A stretch of 64,000 nt of DNA from Streptomyces antibioticus (GCF_002019855.1 NZ_CM007717.1:6767750-6831749), one strand, 5' to 3'; positions 17,954 through 26,954 are shown, counted from the first letter of the stretch. Notes: generated from the sequence alone by a model not told the origin. Numbers and translations: made by a program.

Positions 17954-19102
17954 ATGAGCACCTACGGCAACTTCACCGCCCCCATCGGCTCCCGCCGCGC
18001 CCCCGCCCTGCGCACGGTGGGCACCAGGGAGCGCCGCTCGCACCTGACCGCACCCCGGGTGCCCACGGTCGGCATCGACATCGGCGGCACCAAGGTGATG
18101 GCCGGTGTCGTCGACGCCGACGGCAACATCCTGGAGAAGGTCCGCGCGGAGACCCCGGACAAGTCCAAGAGCCCGAAGGTCGTGGAGGACACGATCGTCG
18201 AACTCGTCCTGGACCTCTCCGACCGCCACGACGTGCACGCGGTCGGCGTCGGCGCCGCCGGGTGGGTCGACGCCGACCGCAACCGCGTGCTGTTCGCGCC
18301 CCATCTGTCCTGGCGCAACGAGCCCCTCAGGGACCGGCTCTCCGACCGGCTGGCGGTGCCCGTCCTGGTCGACAACGACGCCAACACCGCCGCCTGGGCC
18401 GAGTGGCGCTTCGGCGCCGGCCGCGGCGAGGACCACCTGGTCATGATCACCCTCGGCACCGGCATCGGCGGCGCCATCCTCGAAGAGGGCCAGGTCAAGC
18501 GCGGCAAGTACGGCGTCGCCGGCGAGTTCGGCCATATGCAGGTCGTCCCCGGCGGCCACCGCTGCCCGTGCGGCAACCGCGGCTGCTGGGAGCAGTACAG
18601 CTCCGGCAACGCGCTGGTCCGGGAGGCCAAGGAGCTGGCCGCCGCCGACTCCCCGGTGGCCTACGGGATCATCGAGCACGTCAAGGGGCAGATCGGTGAC
18701 ATCACAGGGCCGATGATCACGGAACTCGCGCGCGAGGGCGACGCGATGTGCATCGAGCTGCTCCAGGACATCGGCCAGTGGCTCGGCGTCGGCATCGCCA
18801 ACCTCGCCGCCGCCCTCGACCCTTCCTGCTTCGTGATCGGCGGCGGTGTCTCGGCCGCCGACGACCTCCTCATCGCGCCCGCGCGGGACGCCTTCAAGCG
18901 CCAGCTCACCGGCCGCGGCTACCGCCCCGAGGCCCGGATCGTGCGCGCCCAGCTCGGCCCCGAGGCCGGCATGGTCGGCGCCGCCGACCTGTCCCGGCTG
19001 GTCGCCCGCCGCTTCCGGCGCGCCAAGCGCCGCCGCGTGGAGCGCTACGAGCGCTTCGAACGGTTCACCGAGGCGGCCCGCCGCGCCCGGGACACCGCGT
19101 GA
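17954..19102 (+). CDS. ROK-family sugar kinase (glucokinase-like)
   Basis: 382 residues. It has the ATP-binding motif VGIDIGGTKVMAGV, catalytic VLVDNDANTAAWAEW, LGTGIGGAI, and the ROK zinc motif CPCGNRGCWEQYSSG. It phosphorylates a hexose with ATP in the cytosol; the exact sugar is not determined. I chose ATG 17954 (MSTYGNF, the common Streptomyces start); the upstream ATG at 17885 overlaps the operator palindrome. The C terminus carries a basic tail (RRFRRAKRRRVERYERFERF). Its stop overlaps the next gene start (GTGA). Confidence 0.93.
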   Translation: MSTYGNFTAPIGSRRAPALRTVGTRERRSHLTAPRVPTVGIDIGGTKVMAGVVDADGNILEKVRAETPDKSKSPKVVEDTIVELVLDLSDRHDVHAVGVGAAGWVDADRNRVLFAPHLSWRNEPLRDRLSDRLAVPVLVDNDANTAAWAEWRFGAGRGEDHLVMITLGTGIGGAILEEGQVKRGKYGVAGEFGHMQVVPGGHRCPCGNRGCWEQYSSGNALVREAKELAAADSPVAYGIIEHVKGQIGDITGPMITELAREGDAMCIELLQDIGQWLGVGIANLAAALDPSCFVIGGGVSAADDLLIAPARDAFKRQLTGRGYRPEARIVRAQLGPEAGMVGAADLSRLVARRFRRAKRRRVERYERFERFTEAARRARDTA

Positions 19103-19692
19103 CCGCCGCGCTGCCCCGCCAGGCCACACCGCCCGACGAACCGCCCCGCCCGCCCGAGGACCGCCGCCATGTGATCCGCCGCAGGGCGCTCACCCTGCTG
19201 ATCATCGTGCTGCTCATCGGCGTCCCGGCCGGCTACCTGGTGATCTCCGCCAACCAGAGCCGCGACAGCGGCAAGGACAAGGAGGCCAAGTACTCGGCGA
19301 CCGGACTGACCGAGGGCTGGCCGTCCAAGGTCCAGCGCCGCCTCTACCAGGTGCCGGTCCCGCACCCCTCGAACCAGGTCGCCTACTACGAGACGAACAA
19401 CTGGAAGACCAGCCGGCTCTACGTGCAGTTCCAGACCACGCACGCCGGACTCGACCAGTTCCTCTCCGACATCGGCGTCAGCCGCGACGACCTGCGCAAG
19501 GACGACATCACGATCAGCGCCCGCGACCGGGACATCACCGGCTGGCGGTTCTCCGGACCCGGCGCGCGCACCGGCGAGTACTACGGCCTGGTCCGCGAGC
19601 GGAAGAACCCGACGCCGACCCTGGACGTCGTCGTGAACCACCAGAACCCGATATACCCCATGGTGTACGTCGTCTCGCGCACGGTGCCCTGA
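19099..19692 (+). CDS. single-pass membrane-anchored hypothetical protein coupled to the ROK kinase
   Basis: 197 residues starting GTG in a GTGA overlap with the kinase stop. There is a basic cytoplasmic N terminus, one transmembrane helix (about 33-52, LTLLIIVLLIGVPAGYLVISA), and an extracytoplasmic domain of about 140 residues with KVQRRLYQVPVPHPSNQVAYYETNNWKTS-type sequence. I do not recognise a named domain. Coupling implies a role linked to the kinase or simply shared expression. Confidence 0.85.
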   Translation: MTAALPRQATPPDEPPRPPEDRRHVIRRRALTLLIIVLLIGVPAGYLVISANQSRDSGKDKEAKYSATGLTEGWPSKVQRRLYQVPVPHPSNQVAYYETNNWKTSRLYVQFQTTHAGLDQFLSDIGVSRDDLRKDDITISARDRDITGWRFSGPGARTGEYYGLVRERKNPTPTLDVVVNHQNPIYPMVYVVSRTVP

Positions 19693-19805
19693 CGGGCCGG
19701 CCCCGCCCGGGTCCGCGCCGCTCGGACAGGCCGCCGGGGCCGATTGTCGGACCCCGCCCGTAGAGTCGAGGACGAGTGATCCGACAGGCGGGCGGGAGGT
19801 GGACG

Positions 19806-22649
19806 ATGCGTACGACAGAGCGCGCCGCGGCCGTACCCGTGGCCGCGCACGCCGCCGCCGTACGGCTCGCCGCCGTCTTCCTGCCCGCGCCCCTCCCGCG
19901 CGACGGCCGGATCGCCCTGTGGGACCCCGACAGCGGCCCGCTGCCCGACACCCCGCACGCGGAGCCCACCGAGCTGACCGTCGTCCGCCCGCACGGCAGC
20001 TCCGTGCGCCGCAGGCCGGCGCCCGCCCTGTCGCTGCCCCTCGACAAGGCGCTCCCGCTGCTCGTCCACGCCCGCCGCGACCCCGCCGCCCATCCCGCCA
20101 CCGCCTGCTGGGGCGCCGCCGCGCTGCACGCCCTGCGGCTCGCCGCGCGCGGCCGTCTGCTGCCCGGCCTGACCCCGGCGGGCCACGACGCCTGGCGGGC
20201 CGGCCCGCTCGACCCGCAGGACATCGCACACCTGCGCGCCGTCGCCGCCGCCCTGCCCCCCGAGGGCCACGCCGTCCCGCTGCCCGGCCCCGGCGCGCTC
20301 CGCCTGCCGCAGCCCGAGGCCCTGATGCGCTCCTTCCTGGACGCCGTCGCGGACACCCTGCCCCGCACCCCCGCCGCGCCGCACGCGTGCGGGAAGCCCT
20401 TCGCGGACCGCCCGCCCCAGCGGCTTCCCGGCCCCGCCGCCCACGACTGGGCCGCCGAGGTCGCCGCCGGCATGGACGCGGGCGTGCGGATCTCGCTCCG
20501 CCTGGACCTCTCGGCGTACGACCTCTTCGACGACGGGGAGTCGGCGCGCCGCGCGGGCGCCGCGATCGTCCAGGTGCACAGCCTCGCCGACCCCACCCTG
20601 GTGACGGACGCGGCGACCCTGTGGGCGGGCGCCGCCGACACCGCCTTCGGGCCCCGCGCGCGGGTCGACGCCGCGCTCGCCGTGCGCCGCGCGGCCCGCG
20701 TATGGCCCCCGCTCGCCCGGCTCGCCGACCAGGACACCCCCGACGTCCTCGCCCTGTCCGAGGAGGAACTGGGCGATCTGCTCGGCGTGGCCGCGACCCG
20801 CCTCGCCGCCGCCGGGGTCGCCGTGCACTGGCCGCGCGACCTCGCCCAGGACCTCAGCGCCGCCGCCGTCGTACGGCCCGCGCCGGGCTCGGCCACCGAC
20901 GGCACCGGCTTCTTCGAGAGCGACGAACTCCTCCAGTTCCGCTGGCAGTTGGCGCTCGGCGGCGATCCGCTCAGCGAAGCCGAGATGGACACGCTCGCCG
21001 AGGCCCACCGGCCCGTCGTCCGCCTCCGGGACCAGTGGGTCCTGGTCGACCCGGCGCTCGTCCGCAAGGCGCGCAAGCGCGAACTCGGCCTGCTGGACCC
21101 GGTCGACGCCCTGTCCGCCGCGCTCACCGGCACCGCCGAGGTCGACGGCGAACCGGTCGAGGCGGTGCCCGTCGGCGCGCTGGCCACCCTGCGCGACCGT
21201 CTCACCGCGGGCGTCCGGCCCGCGGATCCGCCCCCCGGCCTGCGGGCCACCCTGCGCGACTACCAGCTCCGGGGCCTGGCCTGGCTGGACCTCATGACCT
21301 CCCTCGGCCTCGGCGGCTGCCTCGCCGACGACATGGGTCTCGGCAAGACCGTCACCGTGATCGCCCTGCACCTGCGCCGGGCCCGCACCGAACCGACCCT
21401 GGTGGTCTGCCCCGCCTCCCTCCTCGGCAACTGGCAGCGCGAGATCCACCGCTTCGCGCCCGGCGTCCCCGTCCGCCGCTTCCACGGCACCGACCGCAGC
21501 CTCGACGACCTGACCGGCGGCTTCGTCCTCACCACCTACGGCACCATGCGCTCCGCGGCGCCCGCGCTCGCCGGACAGCCGTGGGGCATGGTCGTCGCCG
21601 ACGAGGCCCAGCACGTGAAGAACCCCTACTCGGCGACCGCGAAGGCGCTGCGCACCATCCCGACGCCCGCGCGCGTGGCGCTCACCGGCACGCCCGTCGA
21701 GAACAACCTGTCCGAACTGTGGGCCCTGCTCGACTGGACGACCCCCGGACTCCTCGGCCCCCTGAAGTCCTTCCGCGCCCGCCACGCGCGTGCCGTGGAG
21801 AACGGCGAGGACGCGGAGGCCGTGGAGCGGCTCTCCCGGCTGGTCCGCCCGTTCCTGCTGCGCCGCAAGAAGTCCGACCCCGGGATCGTCCCCGAGCTGC
21901 CGCCCAAGACCGAGACCGACCACCCGGTCCCGCTCACCCGCGAACAGGCGGCGCTCTACGAGGCGGTGGTGCGGGAGTCGCTGCTCGCCATCGAGACGGC
22001 GGACGGCATCGCCCGCCGGGGCCTGGTGCTCAAGCTGCTGGGCGCGCTCAAGCAGATCTGCGACCACCCGGCGCTGTACCTCAAGGAGGAGGCGACCGCC
22101 GTGGGCGACGCCCTCGCCGCCCGCTCCGGCAAACTCGCCCTGCTCGACGAACTCCTCGACACGCTCCTCGCCGAGGACGGCTCCGCGCTCGTCTTCACCC
22201 AGTACGTCGGCATGGCCCGCCTCATCACCGCGCACCTCGCCGCCCGCGCGATCCCCGTCGACCTGCTCCACGGCGGCACACCGGTGCCCGAGCGGGAACG
22301 CATGGTGGACCGCTTCCAGAGCGGCGCCACCCCGGTCCTCGTGCTCTCCCTCAAGGCCGCCGGCACCGGCCTCAACCTCACCCGCGCGGGCCATGTCGTC
22401 CACTTCGACCGCTGGTGGAACCCGGCCGTGGAGGAACAGGCCACCGACCGCGCCTACCGCATCGGCCAGACCCAGCCCGTCCAGGTCCACCGCCTCATCA
22501 CCGAGGGCACCGTCGAGGACCGCATCGCCGAGATGCTCCAGGCCAAGCGCGCCCTGGCCGACGCGATCCTCGGCTCCGGAGAATCCGCCCTCACCGAACT
22601 GACGGACCGCGAACTGACCGACCTGGTCCGCCTGCGAAGGGAGGCGTGA
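19806..22649 (+). CDS. SNF2-family DEAD/DEAH-box helicase
   Basis: 947 residues from ATG 19806, preceded by GGAGG. The N-terminal half (1-470) is the bacterial SNF2-associated region. The ATPase core follows with DYQLRGLAWL, Walker A LADDMGLGKTVTV (about 508-520), DEAQHVKNP (about 600), LTGTPVENNLSELW, then helicase C motifs VFTQYVG, LSLKAAGTGLNLTRA and DRAYRIGQTQPVQVHR. It is predicted to translocate on DNA and remodel nucleoprotein. Its stop overlaps the start of the SWIM protein gene (TGATG); this pairing is a recurrent actinobacterial module of unknown purpose. Confidence 0.95.
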   Translation: MRTTERAAAVPVAAHAAAVRLAAVFLPAPLPRDGRIALWDPDSGPLPDTPHAEPTELTVVRPHGSSVRRRPAPALSLPLDKALPLLVHARRDPAAHPATACWGAAALHALRLAARGRLLPGLTPAGHDAWRAGPLDPQDIAHLRAVAAALPPEGHAVPLPGPGALRLPQPEALMRSFLDAVADTLPRTPAAPHACGKPFADRPPQRLPGPAAHDWAAEVAAGMDAGVRISLRLDLSAYDLFDDGESARRAGAAIVQVHSLADPTLVTDAATLWAGAADTAFGPRARVDAALAVRRAARVWPPLARLADQDTPDVLALSEEELGDLLGVAATRLAAAGVAVHWPRDLAQDLSAAAVVRPAPGSATDGTGFFESDELLQFRWQLALGGDPLSEAEMDTLAEAHRPVVRLRDQWVLVDPALVRKARKRELGLLDPVDALSAALTGTAEVDGEPVEAVPVGALATLRDRLTAGVRPADPPPGLRATLRDYQLRGLAWLDLMTSLGLGGCLADDMGLGKTVTVIALHLRRARTEPTLVVCPASLLGNWQREIHRFAPGVPVRRFHGTDRSLDDLTGGFVLTTYGTMRSAAPALAGQPWGMVVADEAQHVKNPYSATAKALRTIPTPARVALTGTPVENNLSELWALLDWTTPGLLGPLKSFRARHARAVENGEDAEAVERLSRLVRPFLLRRKKSDPGIVPELPPKTETDHPVPLTREQAALYEAVVRESLLAIETADGIARRGLVLKLLGALKQICDHPALYLKEEATAVGDALAARSGKLALLDELLDTLLAEDGSALVFTQYVGMARLITAHLAARAIPVDLLHGGTPVPERERMVDRFQSGATPVLVLSLKAAGTGLNLTRAGHVVHFDRWWNPAVEEQATDRAYRIGQTQPVQVHRLITEGTVEDRIAEMLQAKRALADAILGSGESALTELTDRELTDLVRLRREA

Positions 22650-25273
22650 TGCAGAACCCGAACCCCGGCACCAGCCCCGCCGACGCGGCCCGCCGAGCCC
22701 TGCGCGCGGCGCGCGACCGGGGCCGCCCTTCGACGCCGTCGACGGAGGAAGCGGCCTCCCACCGCGATGCCAGCCCGGGGGATGCGGTGCGTGCGGCGTT
22801 GCGGGGTGGCGCGACGCCCGCCGGCACCGACGGCACGGCGGTTCCGGCGCCGGGTGCCGGTGGTGCTACGGATCCGGTGCCGGGTGCGGGTGGTGCGATG
22901 GGCCCGGTGCCGGGCGCCGATCGTGCGACGGATCCGGTGCCGGGCGCCGAGGCGGCGGACGAGTCTCGGCTGCCGGGCGGGTCCGGTGCGTCGGACGAGC
23001 CATTGGCGCCGGGCGGGCCCCGCCCGCCGAGGCCGGGTGATGCGGTGCGCGCGCTCTTGGGCGGCCTGGCGGGCTCCGCCCCGGGTACCGAGGCCGTGGA
23101 CGGGCCTCAGCAGTCGGATGTGTCCCGAGAGTTGGGTGAGTCCTGGGCGTCGAGGCCGGGCGACGCGGCGCGCGAGGCCCTGCGCGGCCCGTCGGGCTCC
23201 GCCCCTGGCAGCGAGACGGCGGACGAGCCCGACATGCCGAGGCTGGGGGATGTGGTGCGTGCGTCCCTGCGCGGCCTGGCGGGCTCCGCCCCGGGAATCG
23301 AGGCCGTGGACGAGCCTCGGCAGTCGGACGCGCCCCGGGCTGCGAGGCCGGGCGACGTGGCGCGTGCCGCCCTGCGTGGCGTGGCGGGCTCTGCACCCGG
23401 TATCGAGGCGGCGGACGAGCCTCCACAGTCGGACGAGCCTCGCCCGCCGAGGCCGGGTGACGCTGCGCGGGCTGCCCTGCGGCGTCGGATGGTCTCGGCC
23501 GACGGTGGTGTGACGGATCCCGTGCCTTTCGGCGAGGCCGTGGACGGGGTCCGGGGGTCGGGTGGGACGAGGCCGGGGGACGCTGTGCGGGCAGCTCTGC
23601 GGCGCCCCGCCGGTTCCGTGTCGGCGGACGGGCACTCGGTTGAGCCTGTCGGCTCCACCGGTCGTCCCGTGGGCCCGGTTGCGGACGGGACCCCGGCGGC
23701 CGGTGAGCGTCGGCCCGCGGAGTCGGGCGGTGTGCGGCCCGGGGATCTTGCTCGGGAGGCGTTGCGGGCGGCTCGGGCCGAGGCCCGTAGAGGGGAGGCG
23801 TCTGGCTCGCGTGCGGCTCGGACGCCCGCCGAGCGGGCCGTCGACGCCGTCGCGCGTGCCGGGGCCGGGGATGTTTCCCGGGATCGGGCCCGGGCCGTGC
23901 GGCAGGTGCTCGCCGGGGCGTTTCGTATGCCGTCGGACGCCTCCGAGCCCGAGCCTCAGCCCGAGCCGGACGTGGAGTCGGGGGTGGCGGCCCACGTGCC
24001 CCGTTCCATGGCCGCCCCCGCCCGGGACGGCGATCATCGGCGTACCTTTCCCGCCCTCGCGCCCCGGCCCGCCGCGTCCCGGTTCGCCGAGACCTGGTGG
24101 GGGAATGCCTGGGTCGCCGCCCTGGAGGAGGGGGCGCTGGACGCCAAGCGGCTGGCGCGGGGGCGGAGTTACGCCGAGCAGGGCAGCGTGGACGCCATCA
24201 CGGTCACCCCGGGGCTGGTCCTCGCGTACGTGCGCGGGAGCCGCCCCCGGCCCTACCGCGTACAGGTGCGGCTGCGCACGTTCGGCGCCGACGACTGGGA
24301 GCGTTTCCTGGACGCCGCAGTGGAGCGCCCCGCGCACATCGCCGCGCTGCTCGACAAGGAGATGCCGGAGTCGCTCGCCGAGTGCGGGGTGCCGTTGCTG
24401 CCCGGCCCCGGCGACCTCGATCCGCACTGCACCTGCCCCGACCGCGGCCACCCCTGCAAGCACGCCGCCGCCCTGTGCTACCAGACCGCACGTCTCCTGG
24501 ACGCCGACCCGTTCGTGCTGCTCCTGCTGCGCGGCCGGGGCGAACGCGAGCTGCTGGACGCGCTGTCCCGCCGTAACGCCGCGCGGGCGGCCCGCGCCGC
24601 CCAGGAGCGGGACCCGGCACCGCTGCCGGGCGTCCGCGCCACCGAGGCCCTCGCCGCGCGCCGACTCCCGCCGCTCCCGCCCCCGTCGGCCACGCCCGCG
24701 CACCCCGAGCAGCCGCCGGCCTACCCGTCCGCGCCGGGCGGACCCGACGCCTTCCAGCTCGACCAGCTCGCCACCGACGCCGCCGCCCGCGCCCACGCCC
24801 TGCTGGCCACCGGCCACGACGAGATCGGCGAACTCACCCTGTGGCAGGACGCGGTACGGCTCGCCGCCGCCCGCCCCGGCACCGGGCTGACCGCCGCCAC
24901 CCGCTCCCTCTACGCCTCGCTCGCCTCCGCCACCGGCCGCACCCCGGCCGACCTGGCGCGCGCGGTCGCCGCCTGGCGGCAGGGCGGCCCGGACGGCCTC
25001 ACCGTCCTGGAGGAACCCTGGGACCCGCCGGCCGGCCGCTTCGACCGGGCCCGCCCGCTGCTCCTGGCCGCCGACCTCCCCGCCTTCCGGCCCTGGCGCA
25101 ACCACCTCACCCACCCCCGGGGCGGTCTCCAACTCCGCTTCGGCCGCGACGGCCTGTGGTACGCCTACGAGTCCGAGCCGGGCCGTGACGACTGGTGGCC
25201 CCGCGGCACCCCCGACCCGGACCCCGTCGGCGCCCTCACCGGCCTCGGCGGCGACGACCCCGAGGAACCCTGA
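22649..25273 (+). CDS. SWIM zinc-finger protein with expanded N-terminal PGDxxRxALRG repeat array
   Basis: 874 residues. Residues 1 to about 430 are low-complexity Pro/Ala/Gly/acidic sequence punctuated by about nine copies of a short helical motif (PGDAVRAALRG and variants). The rest is ordered: RFAETWWGNAWVAALEEGALDAKRLARGRSYA.. and a SWIM zinc finger CTCPDRGHPCKHAAALC at about 593-609 (CxCx(n)CxH), followed by a helical C-terminal region. SWIM domains bind DNA or protein. Coupled to the SNF2 helicase upstream. The repeat array is the unusual part. Confidence 0.9.
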   Translation: MQNPNPGTSPADAARRALRAARDRGRPSTPSTEEAASHRDASPGDAVRAALRGGATPAGTDGTAVPAPGAGGATDPVPGAGGAMGPVPGADRATDPVPGAEAADESRLPGGSGASDEPLAPGGPRPPRPGDAVRALLGGLAGSAPGTEAVDGPQQSDVSRELGESWASRPGDAAREALRGPSGSAPGSETADEPDMPRLGDVVRASLRGLAGSAPGIEAVDEPRQSDAPRAARPGDVARAALRGVAGSAPGIEAADEPPQSDEPRPPRPGDAARAALRRRMVSADGGVTDPVPFGEAVDGVRGSGGTRPGDAVRAALRRPAGSVSADGHSVEPVGSTGRPVGPVADGTPAAGERRPAESGGVRPGDLAREALRAARAEARRGEASGSRAARTPAERAVDAVARAGAGDVSRDRARAVRQVLAGAFRMPSDASEPEPQPEPDVESGVAAHVPRSMAAPARDGDHRRTFPALAPRPAASRFAETWWGNAWVAALEEGALDAKRLARGRSYAEQGSVDAITVTPGLVLAYVRGSRPRPYRVQVRLRTFGADDWERFLDAAVERPAHIAALLDKEMPESLAECGVPLLPGPGDLDPHCTCPDRGHPCKHAAALCYQTARLLDADPFVLLLLRGRGERELLDALSRRNAARAARAAQERDPAPLPGVRATEALAARRLPPLPPPSATPAHPEQPPAYPSAPGGPDAFQLDQLATDAAARAHALLATGHDEIGELTLWQDAVRLAAARPGTGLTAATRSLYASLASATGRTPADLARAVAAWRQGGPDGLTVLEEPWDPPAGRFDRARPLLLAADLPAFRPWRNHLTHPRGGLQLRFGRDGLWYAYESEPGRDDWWPRGTPDPDPVGALTGLGGDDPEEP
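22770..23790 (+). repeat. imperfect in-frame repeats encoding PGD-x-x-R-x-x-LR motifs
   Basis: Degenerate DNA units roughly 110-170 bp long recur across this stretch of the SWIM gene. Each encodes the motif (R)PGDxxRxxLRG followed by an Ala/Gly/Ser-rich linker (SGSAPG.E..DEP). Visible copies include SPGDAVRAALRG, RPGDAVRALLGG, RPGDAAREALRG, RLGDVVRASLRG, RPGDVARAALRG, RPGDAARAALRR, RPGDAVRAALRR and RPGDLAREALRA. Confidence 0.8.
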
Positions 25274-25352
25274 CCGGCCCGAGCGCACCGTCGAACGCCC
25301 GAACTCCCGGAAGTACGGGACGACTTCACCGCCGTCTCCTACCATGGCCCCC

Positions 25353-25418
25353 GTGAACCTCGACACCCACCGCCCCGTTCCGCGGTCCCGCGCGTCGCTG
25401 TCGCGCGGCTGTTGTTGA
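25353..25418 (+). CDS. short leader peptide ending Cys-Cys (candidate cysteine attenuator)
   Basis: A 21-codon frame starting GTG 25353 (or ATG 25344, 24 codons) and ending Gly-Cys-Cys-stop (TGT TGT TGA). TACCAT at 25340-25345 fits a -10 placing transcription start at the GTG, i.e. a leaderless mRNA. It lies about 160 bp before a sulfite-oxidase-like gene. Cys-rich leaderless short ORFs are known as cysteine-responsive attenuators of sulfur genes in mycobacteria; ribosome stalling at the Cys pair would control the downstream gene. This assignment is inference from position and composition. Confidence 0.6.
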   Translation: MNLDTHRPVPRSRASLSRGCC

Positions 25419-25490
25419 GTCACCTCTTCCCCACCCCACCTGCCAGGGACGTGGCCGCGGCACGCCCGTGACCGCCCGCCCGGTCCAGGT

Positions 25491-25565
25491 CTCCCGCACC
25501 ACACCTCCCGCACCACACCTCGCGCACCGCCCCTTCCCGCCCCGGAAAGTCCCCGCCCCGGAAAG
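25491..25565. repeat. short tandem duplications between leader peptide and sulfite oxidase gene
   Basis: CTCCCGCACCACAC is perfectly duplicated (25491-25504, 25505-25518) with a degenerate third start, and CCCGCCCCGGAAAG occurs at 25536-25549 and 25552-25565 (16-bp period). They fill the spacer where an attenuator would act, and the second pair lies next to the start codon. Confidence 0.6.
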
Positions 25566-25575
25566 GCAGGCCCCC

Positions 25576-26523
25576 ATGCCCGTCTCCACGTCCGAATCCG
25601 CCTACGACCGCCGCAGACTGCGCCAATGGCTGGCCGGTGAGGCCCGCGCCGACGGCGTCGCCCGCCGCGACATGCTCCGTCTCCTGGCCGCCGCGGGACT
25701 CGCGAGCGGCGGCGCCCTCCCCGCCCTCGCGGCCCCCGCCCTCGCCACGCCCGCCCTCGCGGCCCCCGCGAGCACCGCCCCCGCGAGCACCGCCCCCGGC
25801 ATCGTGAAGCCGCTCCCCGACGACCGGTTCACCGTCCGCGGCACCAACGCCGAGTCGAAGTTCGCCTCCTTCGCCGGCACCGGCTACCACACCCCCGCCG
25901 ACCGCTTCTTCGTCCGCAACCACACCTCCACGCCCGTCCTGGACGCGGCCGACTGGCGGCTCACCGTGCACGGCGACGGCCTGCGCGGCGGCCCCGTGGA
26001 CCTCACCCTCCGCGACCTGAAGCGGCTGCCGGCCGTCACCCGCACGGCGTTCGTGGAGTGCGCGGGCAACGGCCGCAGCTTCTTCACGAGCCAGCAGGGC
26101 CAGCCGGTCAGCGGCACGGCCTGGACGCTCGGCGCGATCGGCACGGCGAGCTGGCGCGGGGTGCGGCTCGCGGACGTCCTCAGGCGCGCCGGTCTGCACC
26201 GGCGGGCCGTGGACGTGCTGCCCCGCGGCCTCGACCCCGACTACGTCACCGCGGACGGCACGAACCTCGGCCGGGTCCGCCGCCCGCTGCCGCTGTCCAA
26301 GGCCCTCGACGACGTCCTCCTCGCCTACGCGATGAACGGCGAACCGCTGCCGTACGACCACGGGTTCCCGGTCCGGGTCGTCGTGCCGTCCTGGATCGGC
26401 ATCGCGTCGGTCAAGTGGGTCGGCGACATCGAGGTGGCCGCCCAGCCGCTCTACTCGCCCTGGAACACCGACTTCTACCGGCTGTTCGGCGCCGCGTACC
26501 CCGAGGGCGGCAGCGCCCGCTGA
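25576..26523 (+). CDS. Tat-exported molybdopterin sulfite-oxidase-like enzyme, catalytic part (frame ends early)
   Basis: 315 residues. A twin-arginine leader (Arg30-Arg31, RRDMLRLLAAAGLASGG) with an Ala-rich c-region containing small tandem repeats predicts Tat export. The oxidoreductase molybdopterin domain spans about 90-300, with Mo-ligand Cys162 in FVECAGNGRSFF and PYDHGFPVRVVVPSWIGIASVKWV. The family oxidises sulfite or reduces oxidised methionine. The frame stops at 26521 right after FYRLFGAAYPEGG, exactly where the family normally continues into the Mo-co dimerisation domain, which is present in another frame just downstream. A Cys-rich leader lies upstream. Confidence 0.85.
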   Translation: MPVSTSESAYDRRRLRQWLAGEARADGVARRDMLRLLAAAGLASGGALPALAAPALATPALAAPASTAPASTAPGIVKPLPDDRFTVRGTNAESKFASFAGTGYHTPADRFFVRNHTSTPVLDAADWRLTVHGDGLRGGPVDLTLRDLKRLPAVTRTAFVECAGNGRSFFTSQQGQPVSGTAWTLGAIGTASWRGVRLADVLRRAGLHRRAVDVLPRGLDPDYVTADGTNLGRVRRPLPLSKALDDVLLAYAMNGEPLPYDHGFPVRVVVPSWIGIASVKWVGDIEVAAQPLYSPWNTDFYRLFGAAYPEGGSAR

Positions 26524-26873
26524 GCCGGCAGACCGTCAAGAGCGCCTGGGAGCTGGACTGGGACGCGGCTCTCGACGCGCGCGTGGCGCACCGGCTGACC
26601 GGACGCTCGTGGTCGGGGGCGGGCGGTGTGGTCCGGGTCGAGGTGAGCACCGACGGCGGCGCGTCCTGGCGGCGGGCCCGGCTGCACGACACCCCGCGCC
26701 GGCACGGCTGGGTCCGCTGGTCCACGAACTGGCGTCCCTCGGCGCCAGGTTCGTACACCCTGCTCGCGCGGGCGACCGACAGCGCGGGCCGTACCCAGCC
26801 CGACACCACCGTCCCCAACACCCAGGGCTACCTGTTCGACGCCGTCGTACGGCACCCGGTGCGCGCGGTCTGA
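26508..26873 (+). pseudogene. frameshifted C-terminal Mo-co dimerisation domain of the sulfite oxidase
   Basis: Read in the neighbouring frame, this stretch encodes PLSRQTVKSAWELDWDAALD, LTGRSWSGAGGV.RVEVSTDGG and NTQGYLFDAVVRHPV, the normal C-terminal immunoglobulin-like domain of sulfite oxidases. It joins the catalytic part with no gap in homology. Restoring one frame needs a gain of one base (or loss of two) at about 26505-26524, within a run of GGC/GC. It is either a real frameshift that truncates the enzyme or a base error in the GC-rich sequence. Confidence 0.8.
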
Positions 26874-26903
26874 GCCCGCGCGGCAGCCCGGGTGACACGC
26901 CGA

Positions 26904-26935
26904 GGCCCGGCCGGTGGACCGTCACCGGCCGGGCC
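26904..26935. terminator. 13-bp perfect stem terminator between convergent genes
   Basis: GGCCCGGCCGGTG pairs perfectly with CACCGGCCGGGCC around a 6-nt loop (GACCGT). It lies between the end of the sulfite oxidase region (+) and the end of the HPF-like gene (-), so it can serve both. No T-tract, as usual in Streptomyces. Confidence 0.75.
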
Positions 26936-26954
26936 CGTCCCGGGGGCGGGGGAC

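Noticed and set aside
22770..23790. Repeats in the SWIM gene considered as a CRISPR array
   Set aside because: Units are degenerate, in frame with the gene, of unequal length and encode a conserved peptide motif; no cas genes nearby.
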